A stretch of 64,000 nt of DNA from Leucaena leucocephala (taxonomy: Eukaryota; Streptophyta; Magnoliopsida; Fabales; Fabaceae). Under the pieces are notes generated by a model. It did no database searches, was not told the DNA's origin, and saw nothing but the letters and a program-made list of their open reading frames with translations. The stretch spans positions 24,488,962 to 24,552,961 of the forward strand of contig CM073522.1 of the NCBI GenBank assembly GCA_037074615.1. The letters are read 5' to 3'. Below, in pieces: positions 24,393-36,280 of this stretch. Made by a program: the position numbers and the translations under genes. The first letter of the stretch is position 1, and the number at the start of each line of letters is the position of its first letter.

Positions 24393-25836
24393 TTTCAAGG
24401 TTTCTTGAATATGTTACATTGCATAGTTGTGGTAATATATATTATTCACACATGTCCTTCCTTGTTAGTATATATATTACTAATTACCTGCTATGGTGGG
24501 TTGTAGCCTTTGGAGGGGAGAGGGGTATGAAACTAAGCAACTTAACACATTATTATGTATTTTGTGACTAAAAATAGTGTAACTTTATGACAAATGAGGG
24601 AATAATGTTAAACTTCAGTGAGAAAAGTTAAAGGTTATATTTGAAAATGAATAGAAGAGAGGCCAAAGAAAGAAAGATGATGATATATTTAAAAGGTACA
24701 TGATTAAAGCAATAGAGTTATAGGAATAAAATATATAGTGAGTATTTAGTAGAGATCAAATTCTATTTATAAAGAGTATAAAGTATGGCAAATGATAAAG
24801 TTTCAAGATGAGATTTGAATATAAATTATAAAATATTAAAGTATGAAAGCTATGATTTGGATCAAAGTGTACTGTTTTGAAAAGAATAGGTGTTACTAAG
24901 GTTATAAAATGATTGATGATTGAATTGAAATGTGAAAATTGACATGAATTATTGCTGTTTTGTTGGTTAATTTGAGGGTTAAGTTGAAAGATTAAGAGTT
25001 GAAAAGTTAATTGTTACCCTAGACTTGAATGGAAATTGTAAGTTATAAAATGGTGTTTGAGGATATAGATGATAAAGATATGTATATGTCATGGACAGCG
25101 GCTTTAGACTAAAGGATTAGCGTTAGTAGTTATATATAGAAACTATTAGCATAAAGTGTATGAAGAATTATTGTTGGGGTTCGGCTTAGGGATTGAAATT
25201 TGAAAAAAAATCTTATGTGCAAAGCATAATAGTTAAGCTTCATACTACGTTTAACGACAAGGTTACATGACAAAATATACATTTTAATGTAAATTTTTTA
25301 CTCTTGTTCATGGAAATACTGCATTAATAGAGCATAAATAATTTTTTATAGAAATTGTTTTGTCTGGCTAAACTATTTATGAGATAAGTAGTATATATAT
25401 ATATAAATAATAATACAAGTAAAGGTGAGAAGGAAAGGAAGAAGTGATTTTGAGGAATATTTAAGTTATTAGTAGCAATTAATATGAGATAGAACTAGCT
25501 TTGGAAATAATTGTTAAGTAAGGAAATTATTGGAACTACGACAAACTTGAAAACCATGTAGGTTGTACAAAGTTCAATGAGAAAGTGATGTGGACAATAT
25601 ATAGAAGTATATAATGAGGTTGAGGAAATGAAAAAACCAAAAGAAAAAAAATATTTGTCTTACTAATTGAGACTTGTAAGAAAGGTTGATAGAATGAATA
25701 AACATAGCTTGAGAAGTTTCAGTAATAGAAAGAGTTTATATTTTTGGAAGCACGATTCCAAGGAAAAAAAATTGTACATTCTTATATGTTAGAAATTTAA
25801 GAGTATGTGAAACAACATGAAATAAAATATATGAAG

Positions 25837-25870
25837 TGTTTCAATTGTGGAAGGCAAGCCACATCTTGAG
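25837..25870 (+). pseudogene. Zinc-knuckle remnant of element C gag
   Basis: The frame reads CFNCGRQATS followed by a stop where a CX2CX4HX4C knuckle would continue. The first two cysteines are kept; the His and last Cys are lost. Confidence 0.45.
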
Positions 25871-28123
25871 GTTTTATGAGTGCTAAAATGTGATAGGGAG
25901 TGCAAGTTAAAAGGATGAATAGACTCTTGAGTTTAAATTGTATGGTAAAAGATTTTGTGGACAAATTTGGATATAAGGAAAAAAATTATTAGTATGTTTC
26001 TTAATTATATAAGGAGTTATGAACTATAAGAAGATGTATTATTAATTGTTGTAGGTGCCCATGACTTTTAGCGTCTTGTGAGAAGTTTTAGGATTGTTTA
26101 ATTTATAGGCTTGAATGGAAAATTTTGGTTGGATTATTGTATGATTATAAAAAAAATTAGTTAAAATTAAATTAGAAAAGTTGATTGTTGAGGAATATTT
26201 TGATAACAATATTGTAAGATACAGTTGGTAATGTCATAATGTCTAGGGATTGAAAGGTTATCTAAGTGGATGGATAAATGAGAATGATGTAAGGAGATTG
26301 AGGCTAACCATCAGAAGCATTGGCATATGAAAGGAGGAAATAGAATTGATTTGAAAGTGTATTGAAAATGAATAATTTGAGAAGTCATACATTTAGGTAT
26401 AGTTAGTAATAACAACAATCAGGATAAATACAAATACCAAGATAGAAGAATGATGTTTGAATTGAGGACGAAGTAAAATTTGTTTATAGAAACCATGGTA
26501 TGTAAATTGTAATTGTGTATATAAGTAAATACTGAATTTTAACTAGAGAATTCAAGAGACTAAAGATATCAATGATGGGACCCGACGGATTTAGTTGATG
26601 AGGTAGTAGGTATAGGTTGTTTATCAATGGATTGACGATAAAGATGAAAAAAATTTTATATGGAAACTTATTATAGCTAATGAAATATGACAATTGTTAG
26701 AGGAATGTATAATTTATTAAAGGGTTTAGTAAGTATGCATAATATAGTTTTAAGAAAAGAAACCGATCAAACCTTGTGAATGACCTTCCTAAGGGTACAT
26801 GAAAACTATGGGAGATAAAACTTGTGTTAAGTGATTGATTTTATTATAAATTTGAAAGTATTAACATAAGGATTTTTATTAATATTATTATTATTTTTGA
26901 AATCTACTTTCTTTAAGTGAAGAGTTCTTACAAATTATATTTTGACAAGCAAAGTATTACGAACAAATATCTTTTTCTTAAGTTAAGTTTTTCCCGTATC
27001 TTGTGAACTCGAAGTATTGTTGAACTTACTTGATGATTTGATCAAGGTGAAAAAAAAAGAGTTTCATGAAGTGTTCAAAATCTTGTTTGAGAAATAGATA
27101 GTGTGTAAATTAAAAAAAAAAAAAGATTTGTGAATTATGGTTATTTAAATGGAAAAGACTTCCAGAAATATATGTTTTCGTACTTTGTGAAATTTTGGTA
27201 TTATCAAAACTATTTAGTTACTCTCTTTTCATAATATTTTTGCAATAGGGAATACAAAAAGGCTTTAAAAAGAGATTTCAGAAACATGAAATTATTTTTA
27301 TAAGGAATTTTTAAAAGCAATGAGTTTTATAAATTCTCAACTTACTTAAAAAGAATGAAAAGATTGAGGTAAGATATTATTTGGGTGATTAGTACCAAAG
27401 ATTATGTGAAACACAAGTCGACATATGGTTGATGTTTTGATTGACTATGTAGAAATTGAGTAAGTATGTGATTAATTTTTGTTGGATATCCATTCAAAAT
27501 AAGAAAGTTGCGTTAGAAGATTGCTGAATAAGATTTAGTTAATTAGATTCTAAGATGAATTATTGATGATTCGAAAGTAAATGATAAGGATTATTTATGA
27601 TATTAGTTCGTGACTAGGATTGTTTGCCCTTACAAAAAACAGAGACTACGAGTATGGAGGACATAAATAATTATATAAATTGATAATAATATTCTTATTT
27701 CCATTCCTTCCAACTAGTAGGATTTATATAGATGATTAAATATAGTTGTAACTTGGAAGGATACTTTGATATAATGGCATTTGGAGCATGCTGCATGAGA
27801 GTGATGCAAACAAGTTAGAAAAGAAAGAATTAAATTGATTGAGATTTATAATAAAATGGTATAATAGTAATATGAGTTTTGGGATTTGAGATAATTTTAA
27901 TTGATTTGGAAAAAGGATAATTGTTTAAGAAAACGTTATGATCCTATTGGAAAACTATGTAATTGAATAGAGTGGTGTAGCAGAAATGTGATATAAAGTT
28001 ACAGGAGATTGCAATTGCTTTACACGGTTATAAGGAAGTGAAACTCAGAAATAGCATGATAGAACAATGGAAAAAGGAAATAAGGAAACTTATAGTATGT
28101 TGAATTTTGGGGACAAAATTCTT

Positions 28124-28139
28124 TAAAGGAGGGGAGAGT
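28124..28139 (+). other. Polypurine tract of element C
   Basis: AAAGGAGGGGAGAG directly before TGTAACATTCC. This is the plus-strand priming site, and it sets the orientation of element C. Confidence 0.82.
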
Positions 28140-28996
28140 TGTAACATTCCTATTTTTATTTTAAGATTCAAGTAGTATTAGAAGAAATTAATTTCTAGTA
28201 GATGAAATTTTTATTTAAATACACAAGTTAAAATAATTTATCTAAACTAAAAAAATTGTTTCTATTAAAAGTAAGAAGAAGAAAAAGAAACAAGAGAAAG
28301 AAAAAGAAACAAAGAAAAGAGAACAAAAAGAAAGAAAGAAGAAGCCCGTACCTCCTAAATATATTATTAAAAAAATAAAAGGAAAAAGGAGAAGAAACAG
28401 TATTATTTAAAAAATAAATAAAATAAAAATATGGCCCACACCTTTTTATAATATCCCAACACATACACACAAACAGAACCATAATGCGTACTTCCTTCTT
28501 CTTCTTCTTCTTTTTCCTTCATCGCCATTTTCGTCTGTTCCAGTGCCTCCATTGAAGAATAGCAGATCCATTTGAACTCTGGTTTGTTCTCATAAAATCT
28601 TTTAACTATCATAGTTATTTCTTAATTATTTTTCTATACCAAGAGAGTTTTTTAGAAATATAATTTCTGTTGGAAGGGAAGTAAGTTTGAGGATAAGGGT
28701 TTGGAATAAGTGTAAATTTTTAACAAATAAAAACTATAGAATTATAGAGATAGGTTAATACTTGTATTTAATTGGTTTAGAATTTTGTCTATTACATTAT
28801 TTAAGAGATTTTGGGTTAGGGTTTAAATGTTAGAGTGTAAAGATGATTTAATATGATAAATTTATTGATTAAATTTGAGTTTAATGATTGGATTATGCTT
28901 ATTGGAGGTATAATTGATATTTAATCAGTTTAGATTGTGACTAGAGCTTGTATAAGAACCAGAATCAGGTATCTTATGGTACTTGATATATGTATC
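28140..28996 (+). mobile_element. 5' part of element C 3' LTR
   Basis: Starts TGTAACATTCC after the polypurine tract. It contains A-rich low-complexity sequence (28260-28440) and a TATA-like TTTTTATAATATCC near 28443. Copia element D interrupts it at 28997. I could not find its continuation with certainty after 36280, so the LTR end may be lost. ORFs in the low-complexity part are not genes. Confidence 0.65.
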
Positions 28997-29383
28997 TGAT
29001 GGTATTCGGGTGTACCTTGGATGTTTTCCTGTTCACCGAGATAGCCACGCGTCGCAGGAGCACCTTATATGGACTCTGGCACGTATACACAGCAAATGAC
29101 ACCCACGAAAGAAGCACCGAGAAGCACTCTGGAAAACAGAAATGAGAACAGAGGAGGAAAAATGAACCGAGTGTATATTCTGTTTCTTTGGAGAGAAAGA
29201 GCCTTTAGAAAACCGAATTTTCTATCTTCTTTCTTCTGTCCCACATTCTCTGATGGGGGAGTGGGATCACTATAACTTCCCACTCCTCATTTTCCTCTTT
29301 TCAAAATACAAACCGTTCCCTCCATTTGCTTCTCCTGGACTTGGGCTTAATCCACCATGGGTGGACTGGCACATTTTCTTACA
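28997..29383 (-). repeat. 3' LTR of copia D
   Basis: 387 bp, near-identical to 35893-36280. On the minus strand it starts TGTAAG and ends ACCATCA. The purine-rich GTGTGAGTGGGAGA (minus strand, just right of 29383) is the polypurine tract. Confidence 0.93.
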
Positions 29384-30498
29384 TCTCCCACTCACACTTG
29401 GTGGATTAGATGTCTTAAGTCCAATTTCATTTTCTTCCTTCTTTCATACTAGGTGCTTTGCCGTGACCGCGTAGGCATGACGTCTCCTTCCGGGAGTTTG
29501 TACTAGAAATCCCTTTCACAAAGACCAGCATAAAGCAACCCTTTTGTGCAGTTCGATCAGAATAAGTTATGTTGCCTAGAATGTCCCAGATTTGCCTATA
29601 TACACTTTTCGTATGGCTAATCTAATTCCTCTTAAGTCAGTATATAACTCAGATAGCCTCCACTTATGCACAGTATCCACACTTATGAAATTAACAAAAA
29701 TAATATCACAAGGGACCGGTCACAGACACTAGCATGGATGTGTATATTCTAGCAATCTTTCTTTCGCCCATGTATCATTTTGATATGAATCAACCGCTTT
29801 CCTAGCATAATACCTTTGGTTCATATATAATTCTGACTATAGGACATATGCTAAAGTAGCAATCGCTGAAACATACCTCCATAATACTGTCAAAGTCAAA
29901 GAACATTAATGAAAGGATGATACCTTTCTGGAACTCACACAACAATGAAGCAGTGATTGATTCACTTGCTTTCCATTTAAGGTTCTTTAGCACATGTGGT
30001 ATGAATCACATGTTACGGTGTTCCTCTTATCTTATAAGAGTGTACGTCGTTTTGATTCTATCAATCACACTGTACATACTTAAGTCTAGACACTCATAGT
30101 ATCTAAACCTAAACTCTTCAACTCTATTCACGTAATATGACGTCAATTTTGAAGAATTTGTTATCTGGCTACAAGTTTCATGGATGTGGGTATCCATAGT
30201 TCGATCCATATCCATATTCATGGATCTCATCTTGACTTACTGCACTATTTAAGCTAAGGCGACATTCATTGTGTTTCTTCTCTACCATATCAGCACTCTT
30301 GCTGCTTTACTGGTGAACACATGTCTCATCTTTGAACGCTTCTTCTAGCATCAAAGGCGGTTGCTCGTGTGAGAGAGCTACCATTTTCAACCTGTACGAC
30401 ATACTAGACATTGTATACTTTCACTTAGACATATAAGTAATAATAAATGACATGATATCATTAATAAAAAATAAAAGTATTACATACAGTCTGCTACT
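29384..30498 (-). other. 3' noncoding region of copia D
   Basis: About 1.1 kb between the pol stop and the 3' LTR, starting with the polypurine tract at the LTR side. I see no conserved ORF; small ORFs at 29802-30230 have no recognisable product. Confidence 0.6.
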
Positions 30499-31600
30499 TT
30501 ACATTTTTCGCATGCCAATGGCTGTTACATGTTTCTCAAACGTTTCTTTGCCTATTGGCTTAGTCAGGGGGTCTATCCCTAAGAGTTCCCTTTTTCCTCC
30601 ATTACTCTCCTCTTCCCTCTGCGTGAGCGAGACCCGATTACAACCTCTTCAGGGTGTCATTTGCTGTGAAACGTACCAGAGTCCATACAGGGTGCTCCGG
30701 TTACACGTTGCTATCTCAGTGAACAGGAAAACAGCCAAGGTACGTCCGAATACTTATAGTTTCTGTGCTATATAATCCCTCACAAAGTTATAATTGATAT
30801 CAATGTGTTTGGTCTTGCTGTGATACTTAGGATCTTTGGTGTAGGCTATGGCTGCAGTATTGTCACAGTGTATCAACACCGAATTGGTACTCTCGTTCCT
30901 AAATCCTAGGTGTTCGATAAATCTCTTCAGCCAAACAGCCTCTTGCGCTGCTGCAGTGCATGCCACAAACTCAGCTTCCATAGAGTGTAAAGCAATGCAC
31001 GTCTGCTTCTTACTACTCCAACATATGGCTCCATTGTTAAGCAAGAAGGTGTATCCTAAAGTAGATCTTCGTTCTTCTTCATCACCACCTACATCAGCAT
31101 TGGAATAACTGACTAGGCGCAGATCGCTTCCTTGATAACACAACGCATAATCAGATGTTCCCCTTAAGTATCTCAAGATCCTCTTTACTGCTTTCCAGTG
31201 TTTCTCACCGGGGTTGGACTGGAATCAGCTAACCAGCCCCACTGCATAACAAATATCTGGTCTTGTGCACAGCATTGCGTACATCAGGCTACCAACAGCA
31301 CTGGCATATGGAACTCTTTCCATTTGCCTTTTGTCTATTTCAGTTTTGGGACACATGTCTGAACTCAAAGCCACTCCAGTAGCTACAGGGATATCCATGG
31401 AATTGCATTCACTCATATTGAATTGCTCAAGTATCTTCTTGATATAACTCTCTTGTGAAAGAGTGAGGATTCTCTTGGAGCGATTCCTTTGAATCTTGAG
31501 TCCAAGTATGTATTCTGCTTATCTTTTCTCATTTGCCTCAGTCTTTGTGTTGACCATTCTTGGCTCCCACTCAGATTGACATACCTGGAAGATCCTGGTT
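30499..31600 (-). pseudogene. Copia D pol, reverse transcriptase C-terminus and RNase H
   Basis: Minus strand: the end of reverse transcriptase (SQESYIKKILEQF; YASAVGSLMYAMLCTRPDI) is followed by RNase H (YSNADVGGDEEERRSTLGY, CWSSKKQTCIALHSMEAEF, KTKHIDINYNFVRDYIAQK). The polyprotein C-terminus (DPLTKPIGKETFEKH... to a stop at 30499) is detached from it. A ~170-bp foreign or scrambled stretch (about 30585-30755) separates the last two, and there is a stop near 31200. The catalytic YVDD box and everything upstream of it in reverse transcriptase are missing. RNase H usually follows reverse transcriptase directly in copia elements, and it does so here. Confidence 0.85.
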
Positions 31601-31622
31601 TGTCAATTTGTTCAGTACTATC

Positions 31623-33367
31623 CTATTCCTGAGTCTCATAAAAAGATACAGTGCGGTCAACATCTCCCCTACTGGGAAATTCTGTTTCAATGAATACAGC
31701 ATCTCTTGATTCTGTTTCAGTCACTGTTCCATCTTCAATTTCACTTATGAATACATATCTTTTTAAGGGTTCAGAGTACCTTATGAAGATACATTTCTTC
31801 CCTTTAGGACCCAGTTTCCCATGTCTATGAGAACTATCATGGATATAGGCCGCCAAACCCTATGGTCTAAGGATGCTTAGATCTAGCTGGCGTTTAGTCC
31901 ATAACTCGTAAGGTGTGGAAGCGACTGACTTAGAGGGCACACGGTTAAGTATGAAGGTTGCTGTCAATAAAGCATCACCCCAATGTGAAATTGGAAGGTT
32001 TGCCTGAGCCATCATAGACCTAACCATGTCTAGAAGAGTTCTATTTCTTCTTTCTGCAACCCCATTCTGTTGAGGTGTGCCAGGGATAGTTAGTTGCCTA
32101 ATAATCCCTTTTTCTTCACAGAGCTATTTGAATTGATCCGAAAGGTATTCACGACCTCGATCAGTCGTAATACCTTGATTCTATTGTCCATTTGATTCTC
32201 TACTTCATTTATGTATCGTCTAAAGCACTCTAGTGCCTCGGACTTGTGTGAAATCAAATAAACATGACCATATCATGAAAAATCTTCAATAAAGGTAATA
32301 AAATGCCAAGCTCCATGTTTTGCCCTCATACTCATTAGACCGCAAATATCGGAATGAATTAATTGCAATGGATTTTCAGCTCGTGTTCCCTTACCGAATG
32401 GTTTTCTAGTAGCCTTACCTACTAGACAACTTTCGCATAATGACATATTCATGTTAGGAATTACCCCCAACAAGCCTTCTTTTGCCAGTTTAATCATTCT
32501 ATTTTGATTAATATGTCCTAGTCTAGCATGCCAGATATTCATATCAGGATTATTCGAAGTAATAGTAAAGCAATCATGAACATTAAAATCACCAGCAAGA
32601 TCCAAAATAAAGAACTTTTGAAATTGAAAAGCTGAACCATAAAATATTGAGTTGCTATAAATGTCTGCAACTTTACCATGAAAGTTTACATTAAACCCAA
32701 AGTTCAATAAGCAAATTACAGAAACTAAATTCTGTCGGATGTCAGGAGCATGAAGCACATCATGCAGCATCAAGGTCTTTCCACCACGCAAAACAAGTTT
32801 ACAGGTGCCAATGCCTCGAACCTCGATCCTTGCATTATTGCCAACGAAAAGCCACTTGCTTTGAAATGGCAACCGACGGTATTCCACGAAGGATCCTAGA
32901 TCTCGACTTACGTAGTCTGTGGAGCCTGAGTCAATAATCCAAGAAAAGGAAACAGGTTCTGTTAGAAAAATAGTACTAGAAACAAATGAGACATGTGAAT
33001 TCACATAATTCACTTTTACCTTTCCGCTCTCGGTCTGTTTAGAACAGTCACGTACGAAATGTCCCATATTATGGCATGCAAAGCATTTGACCTTCTTTAG
33101 GTCTAGCTTTTTCTTGCCTCCTTTCTTTCCCTTCTTCTTGTATTGTTGCTTGCCTTTCTTAGGCGGAGGACCGCCTTTCTTCCCATTTTTTTGAAATTTC
33201 TTGCCCTTGTTAAACTCAGGCTTAGATTGGGAAGGACCAGCACCTTCGGTCAGATAGGCTTGTCCAGTGGCCTTATAAACCTCCAGACGTTCATCCTCTA
33301 GCTCCAAATGCTTAGCTACATCATTAAAAGTGATGATGTTCTCATTGTGGGTCAGATTAACTTTCAT
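31623..33367 (-). pseudogene. Copia D gag C-terminus, protease and integrase
   Basis: Minus strand, largely open from 33367 to 32273 (364 codons), then broken to 31623. In order: a lysine-rich linker, a CX2CX4HX4C zinc knuckle (CFACHNMGHFVRDC), aspartic protease with a DSGS active site (WIIDSGSTDYVSRD), a GAG-pre-integrase domain (WHARLGHINQNRM, CESCLVGKA), and the start of the integrase core (LIHSDICGLM, TFIEDFS). The integrase tail appears at 31856-31623 (HGKLGPKGKKCIF...). Integrase before reverse transcriptase is the copia order. Confidence 0.92.
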
Positions 33368-33412
33368 GTGCTCCCAACTGGCAGGATGCGACCTGATGAC
33401 AGCTTGTACTTG

Positions 33413-33882
33413 CTACTCGTCAGATAAATTATGCCCAGCCTCCTTCAATTCACGGATCATTGTGGACATCTCTCGCAAATGTTTCCTTATAGGATTATTC
33501 GGTTTTAGCTTATAGGTGTCGAATTTAATCGTCAACCGTCTAAGCTTGGTCGTAGAAACTCCACCAAACTTATCCTTTAAGGTAATCCACATTGCTTGTG
33601 CCGTTCTGTCTGTCTCAAACTCACACATTAAATCATCTGCCATTGCACTCAGCAGTGTAATTCTTGCTATGCTATTCTTCTTTTTCCATGACAGGTATGC
33701 TTCTTGGTCTCTCCTGTGCTGGGCTGTATTTACAGCTTCAGGCTCTACCAGTGCCATGGTTAATGGCTCAATTGCATCCTGCTCTTCTAGAATATATTAG
33801 ACCTTTCAATGCCAAATATCCCAGTTGTCCCCATTGAGTTTTCCCCCTTGTTTAATTCAGCAATAATGTTCTTTGAAGCCAT
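33413..33882 (-). pseudogene. Copia D gag N-terminus
   Basis: The start codon at 33882 opens MASKNIIAELNKG, a typical copia gag start. A frameshift within ~15 codons and stops follow. The frame is then open from 33757 to 33413 with the UBN2-type gag fold (AYLSWKKKNSIARITLL, MWITLKDKFGG, TYKLKPNNPIRKHLREM). It breaks before the next segment (33367). Length and motifs fit an ordinary copia capsid protein. Confidence 0.88.
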
Positions 33883-34436
33883 TGTTCAATATCGGTTCTA
33901 TGACAAACCTATCCCACATTAATTTATTGAACCATAGAACATTTAAGTGAATTTATATATAGCACATGTAAAGTATACAATGTCATGTACTTTTATTATT
34001 TTTGATCAGAAAATAATAACATTACTAGACCCATGATCAAGAGAATACATTTGTACCTCCCATCACATAGGCACTAGTAGCGTCATTACTTTCTATCAAA
34101 ATTAATATAAGCACTCTCATGTTTTACTTTTAGAAGACTCATTATCTAAAAGACTCCCACTCATAAAAGACATACATTAATCATAACTTGTAAAGAAATG
34201 AAACAAAACATAATTTCATTGCATATAAGGCATGTAATAAATGACAATCCTTACAAAGAAAAAGTAATTAGAACATGTCCTGAACTAAGTAAGGCAATGG
34301 TAATCAAATACAAATATACATCATTCGATATGAGCTTTACAATAATCTAACATTGCTTTTCTTAATTTCTTAAGCTTACGAGGTGGCTTGCGAAGGTTAG
34401 ATACACATTCTATTACTCTAAGCCAATACTTCTTGC

Positions 34437-34988
34437 CTAAGCGTCCTTGTTTAGGCTTCCTCTAACCCTAAATGCCCTTATGTACTCCATTATGACTTTC
34501 AGGTAGAATGCAGTATTCTTCTTATTTGTCATTAATTCAATGTAGTCGTAAATCATGCCATTAACGCCTTTTATATTTGTTAATTTAGCTGCATCTCTTT
34601 CAGCTATACTCATAGCCAAAGCAGGGGTAAGAGGTTGATCCACTTCCTCTCCATCCTTAACTGGAGATTCGTCGTGAAGAGTAGGCACCTACTTGGAGTC
34701 TGAAGAATCCATGAAAGGCTGCAAATAAAGGGGTTCGATGGGAAATAAAGTTTTCGACCTCGGTCCGGAAATACACGTTACTTGTGGTTCCTCTTGTGGA
34801 ACTTCCTCCATCAACTCCTCTAGTTCTTCTTCAGAAAGTTCATCAAGATCTTGTTCTGGATCCTCTTCAGGTTCCCCCTCAGGATCCTCTTGAAGGTCCT
34901 CCTCTGGGTTATTGACATCATCCAGAAATGAGATGTCATCATTTAATCTTAGTCCCAGAGATTCAGTGCTAGATGAAGCCATTTTCAC
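34437..34988 (-). pseudogene. Extra acidic ORF between 5' LTR and gag of copia D
   Basis: The minus strand is open for about 183 codons apart from one in-frame TAG (34689). The N-terminal half begins MKMASSSTESLG and contains a run dominated by Glu and Asp (EEDLQEDPEGEPEEDPEQDL). The C-terminal half is mixed and alpha-helical (MIYDYIELMTNKKNTAFYL, YIRAFRVRG). I do not recognise it. It lies in the long leader between the primer site and gag, on the same strand as gag. The stop may be a recent mutation, because both halves keep one frame. It could be an accessory protein, a captured host exon or chance; length and composition argue against chance. Confidence 0.5.
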
Positions 34989-35879
34989 CTAAATAATAAA
35001 AAATATTAATTATTATAATTTTCTGGAATTTTTAAACAAAAAAAAAAATACCAGAAAATACACTGAATATCCATAAATAGGTCTATAATTGCCCCTAAAT
35101 TAGGCAAATTATATATCAAAATGAAGATCTTGATTTTAGAGATTTTTAGGAACAAACCGCACCTCAATCGGAGCTCCGACGCGCCCTCACGCGCCCCAAG
35201 AAGGATTAATTCAGAAAAAATAAAAAAAAAATTGAACAAAGCCCACTCTCAGCCCTGGCGCGTGTACTACACGTGCCAGTCTGGTGCTGCCACGTGGCTA
35301 CTGCCACGTGTCAGCCACCAGAATTTCCTCCATTTTCCTTTTTTTAAAATAATAAAAAATAATAATTTTTTTTTTGAAAGAAACCCCGCAGACTCAATTT
35401 TTTTTTTTTTTAAAATGGGACTACTCACTATAGCAAATTTTTTTTTGAACGCATGGACTGGGCTGAACGCAGCCCAATCCGCAGTAACAGAAACTCTTTT
35501 CTGTTTTTTTAAGGGACAAAACGACGTCGTTTGGGTCGTCCTTGACCTCCAGCCGGGTCAGGGACAGACCCGACTCGTTTTTCCTCCGTAACTTCTCCGT
35601 CCGACGCCCGATTTCGACGTTCTCGGTGTCATTTTCTTCATTTTTTCGAGATCTACGCAATGGGACTAATATAATAGCCTAAAAATACTATTTTCCAATG
35701 ACCCAATTGAGAAACAAAATGTCTCTGTTTCATGCTTTGTATGCTTCTGTTCATGGTTTCAATGCATGCTCTATGCATATTATCACTAAATAAACACTCT
35801 AAAATAGAATTAAGTATACAGAACAATGTATAACCAGAAAAATGAAAATTGATAGAAAATAAGCGGAAGCACAGAATCA
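34989..35879 (-). other. Copia D leader, LTR-proximal part
   Basis: Sequence between the primer site and the acidic ORF. It holds poly-T/poly-A tracts (35340-35450) and a GC-richer part (35500-35620) with CCGACG-like words. Overlapping ORFs on both strands have no recognisable product. Confidence 0.5.
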
Positions 35880-35891
35880 GCTCTGATGCCA
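35880..35891 (-). other. Primer binding site of copia D
   Basis: Minus strand TGGCATCAGAGC, one mismatch from the tRNA-iMet primer site, one base after the LTR end. Confidence 0.9.
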
Positions 35892-35892
35892 C

Positions 35893-36280
35893 TGATGGTA
35901 TTCGGGCGTACCTTGGATGTTTCCTTGTTCACCGAGATAGCCACGCATCGCTGGAGCACCTTATATGGACTCTAGCACGTATACACAGCAAATGACACCC
36001 ACGAAAGAAGCACCGAGAAGCACTCTGGAAAATAGAAATGAGAACAGGGGAGGAAAAATGAACCGAGTGTATATTCTGTTTCTTTGGAGAGAAAGAGCCT
36101 TTAGAAAACCGAATTTTCTATCTTCTTTCTTCTGTCCCGCATGCTCTGATGGGGGGAGTGGGATCACTATAACTTCCCACTCCTCATTTTCCTCTTTTCA
36201 AAATACAAACCGTTCCCTCCATTTGCTTCTCCTGGACTTGGGCTTAATCCACCATGGGTGGGCTGGCCCATTTCCTTACA
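35893..36280 (-). repeat. 5' LTR of copia D
   Basis: 388 bp; direct repeat of 28997-29383, bounded by TG and CA. Confidence 0.93.

Larger units (their letters stand above)
24259..28139 (+). mobile_element. Decayed Ty3/gypsy-like element C, internal region
   Basis: A very AT-rich stretch with stops in all frames. Its limits are an LTR tail ending TTTTACA (24380) with a primer-site remnant TGGTATCAG at 24384, and a polypurine tract next to an LTR start at 28140. A zinc-knuckle remnant (CFNCGRQ, then a stop) lies near 25837-25870, in the order expected for gag. I could not identify reverse transcriptase or integrase motifs. The closing GGGGACAAAATTCTTTAAAG before the LTR is typical of Tekay/Del-type chromoviruses (known pattern). 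The left LTR is cut at 24259 where element B begins. Confidence 0.65.
28997..36280 (-). mobile_element. Ty1/copia retrotransposon D (full length, defective)
   Basis: Two LTRs (28997-29383 and 35893-36280, TGATGGTATTC...CTTACA on the plus strand) agree closely, with about a dozen differences by eye. The right LTR is the 5' LTR, because the primer site and gag lie next to it on the minus strand. Flanks GTATC (28992-28996) and GTATT (36281-36285) fit a decayed 5-bp target duplication. Order on the minus strand: 5' LTR, primer site, leader with an extra ORF, gag, protease, integrase, a truncated reverse transcriptase, RNase H, polypurine tract, 3' LTR. It cannot be autonomous. Confidence 0.95.

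Noticed and set aside
28228..28612. Membrane protein genes
   Set aside because: Low-complexity AAG/CTT-rich DNA translated into Phe/Leu- or Glu/Lys-rich peptides inside an LTR.
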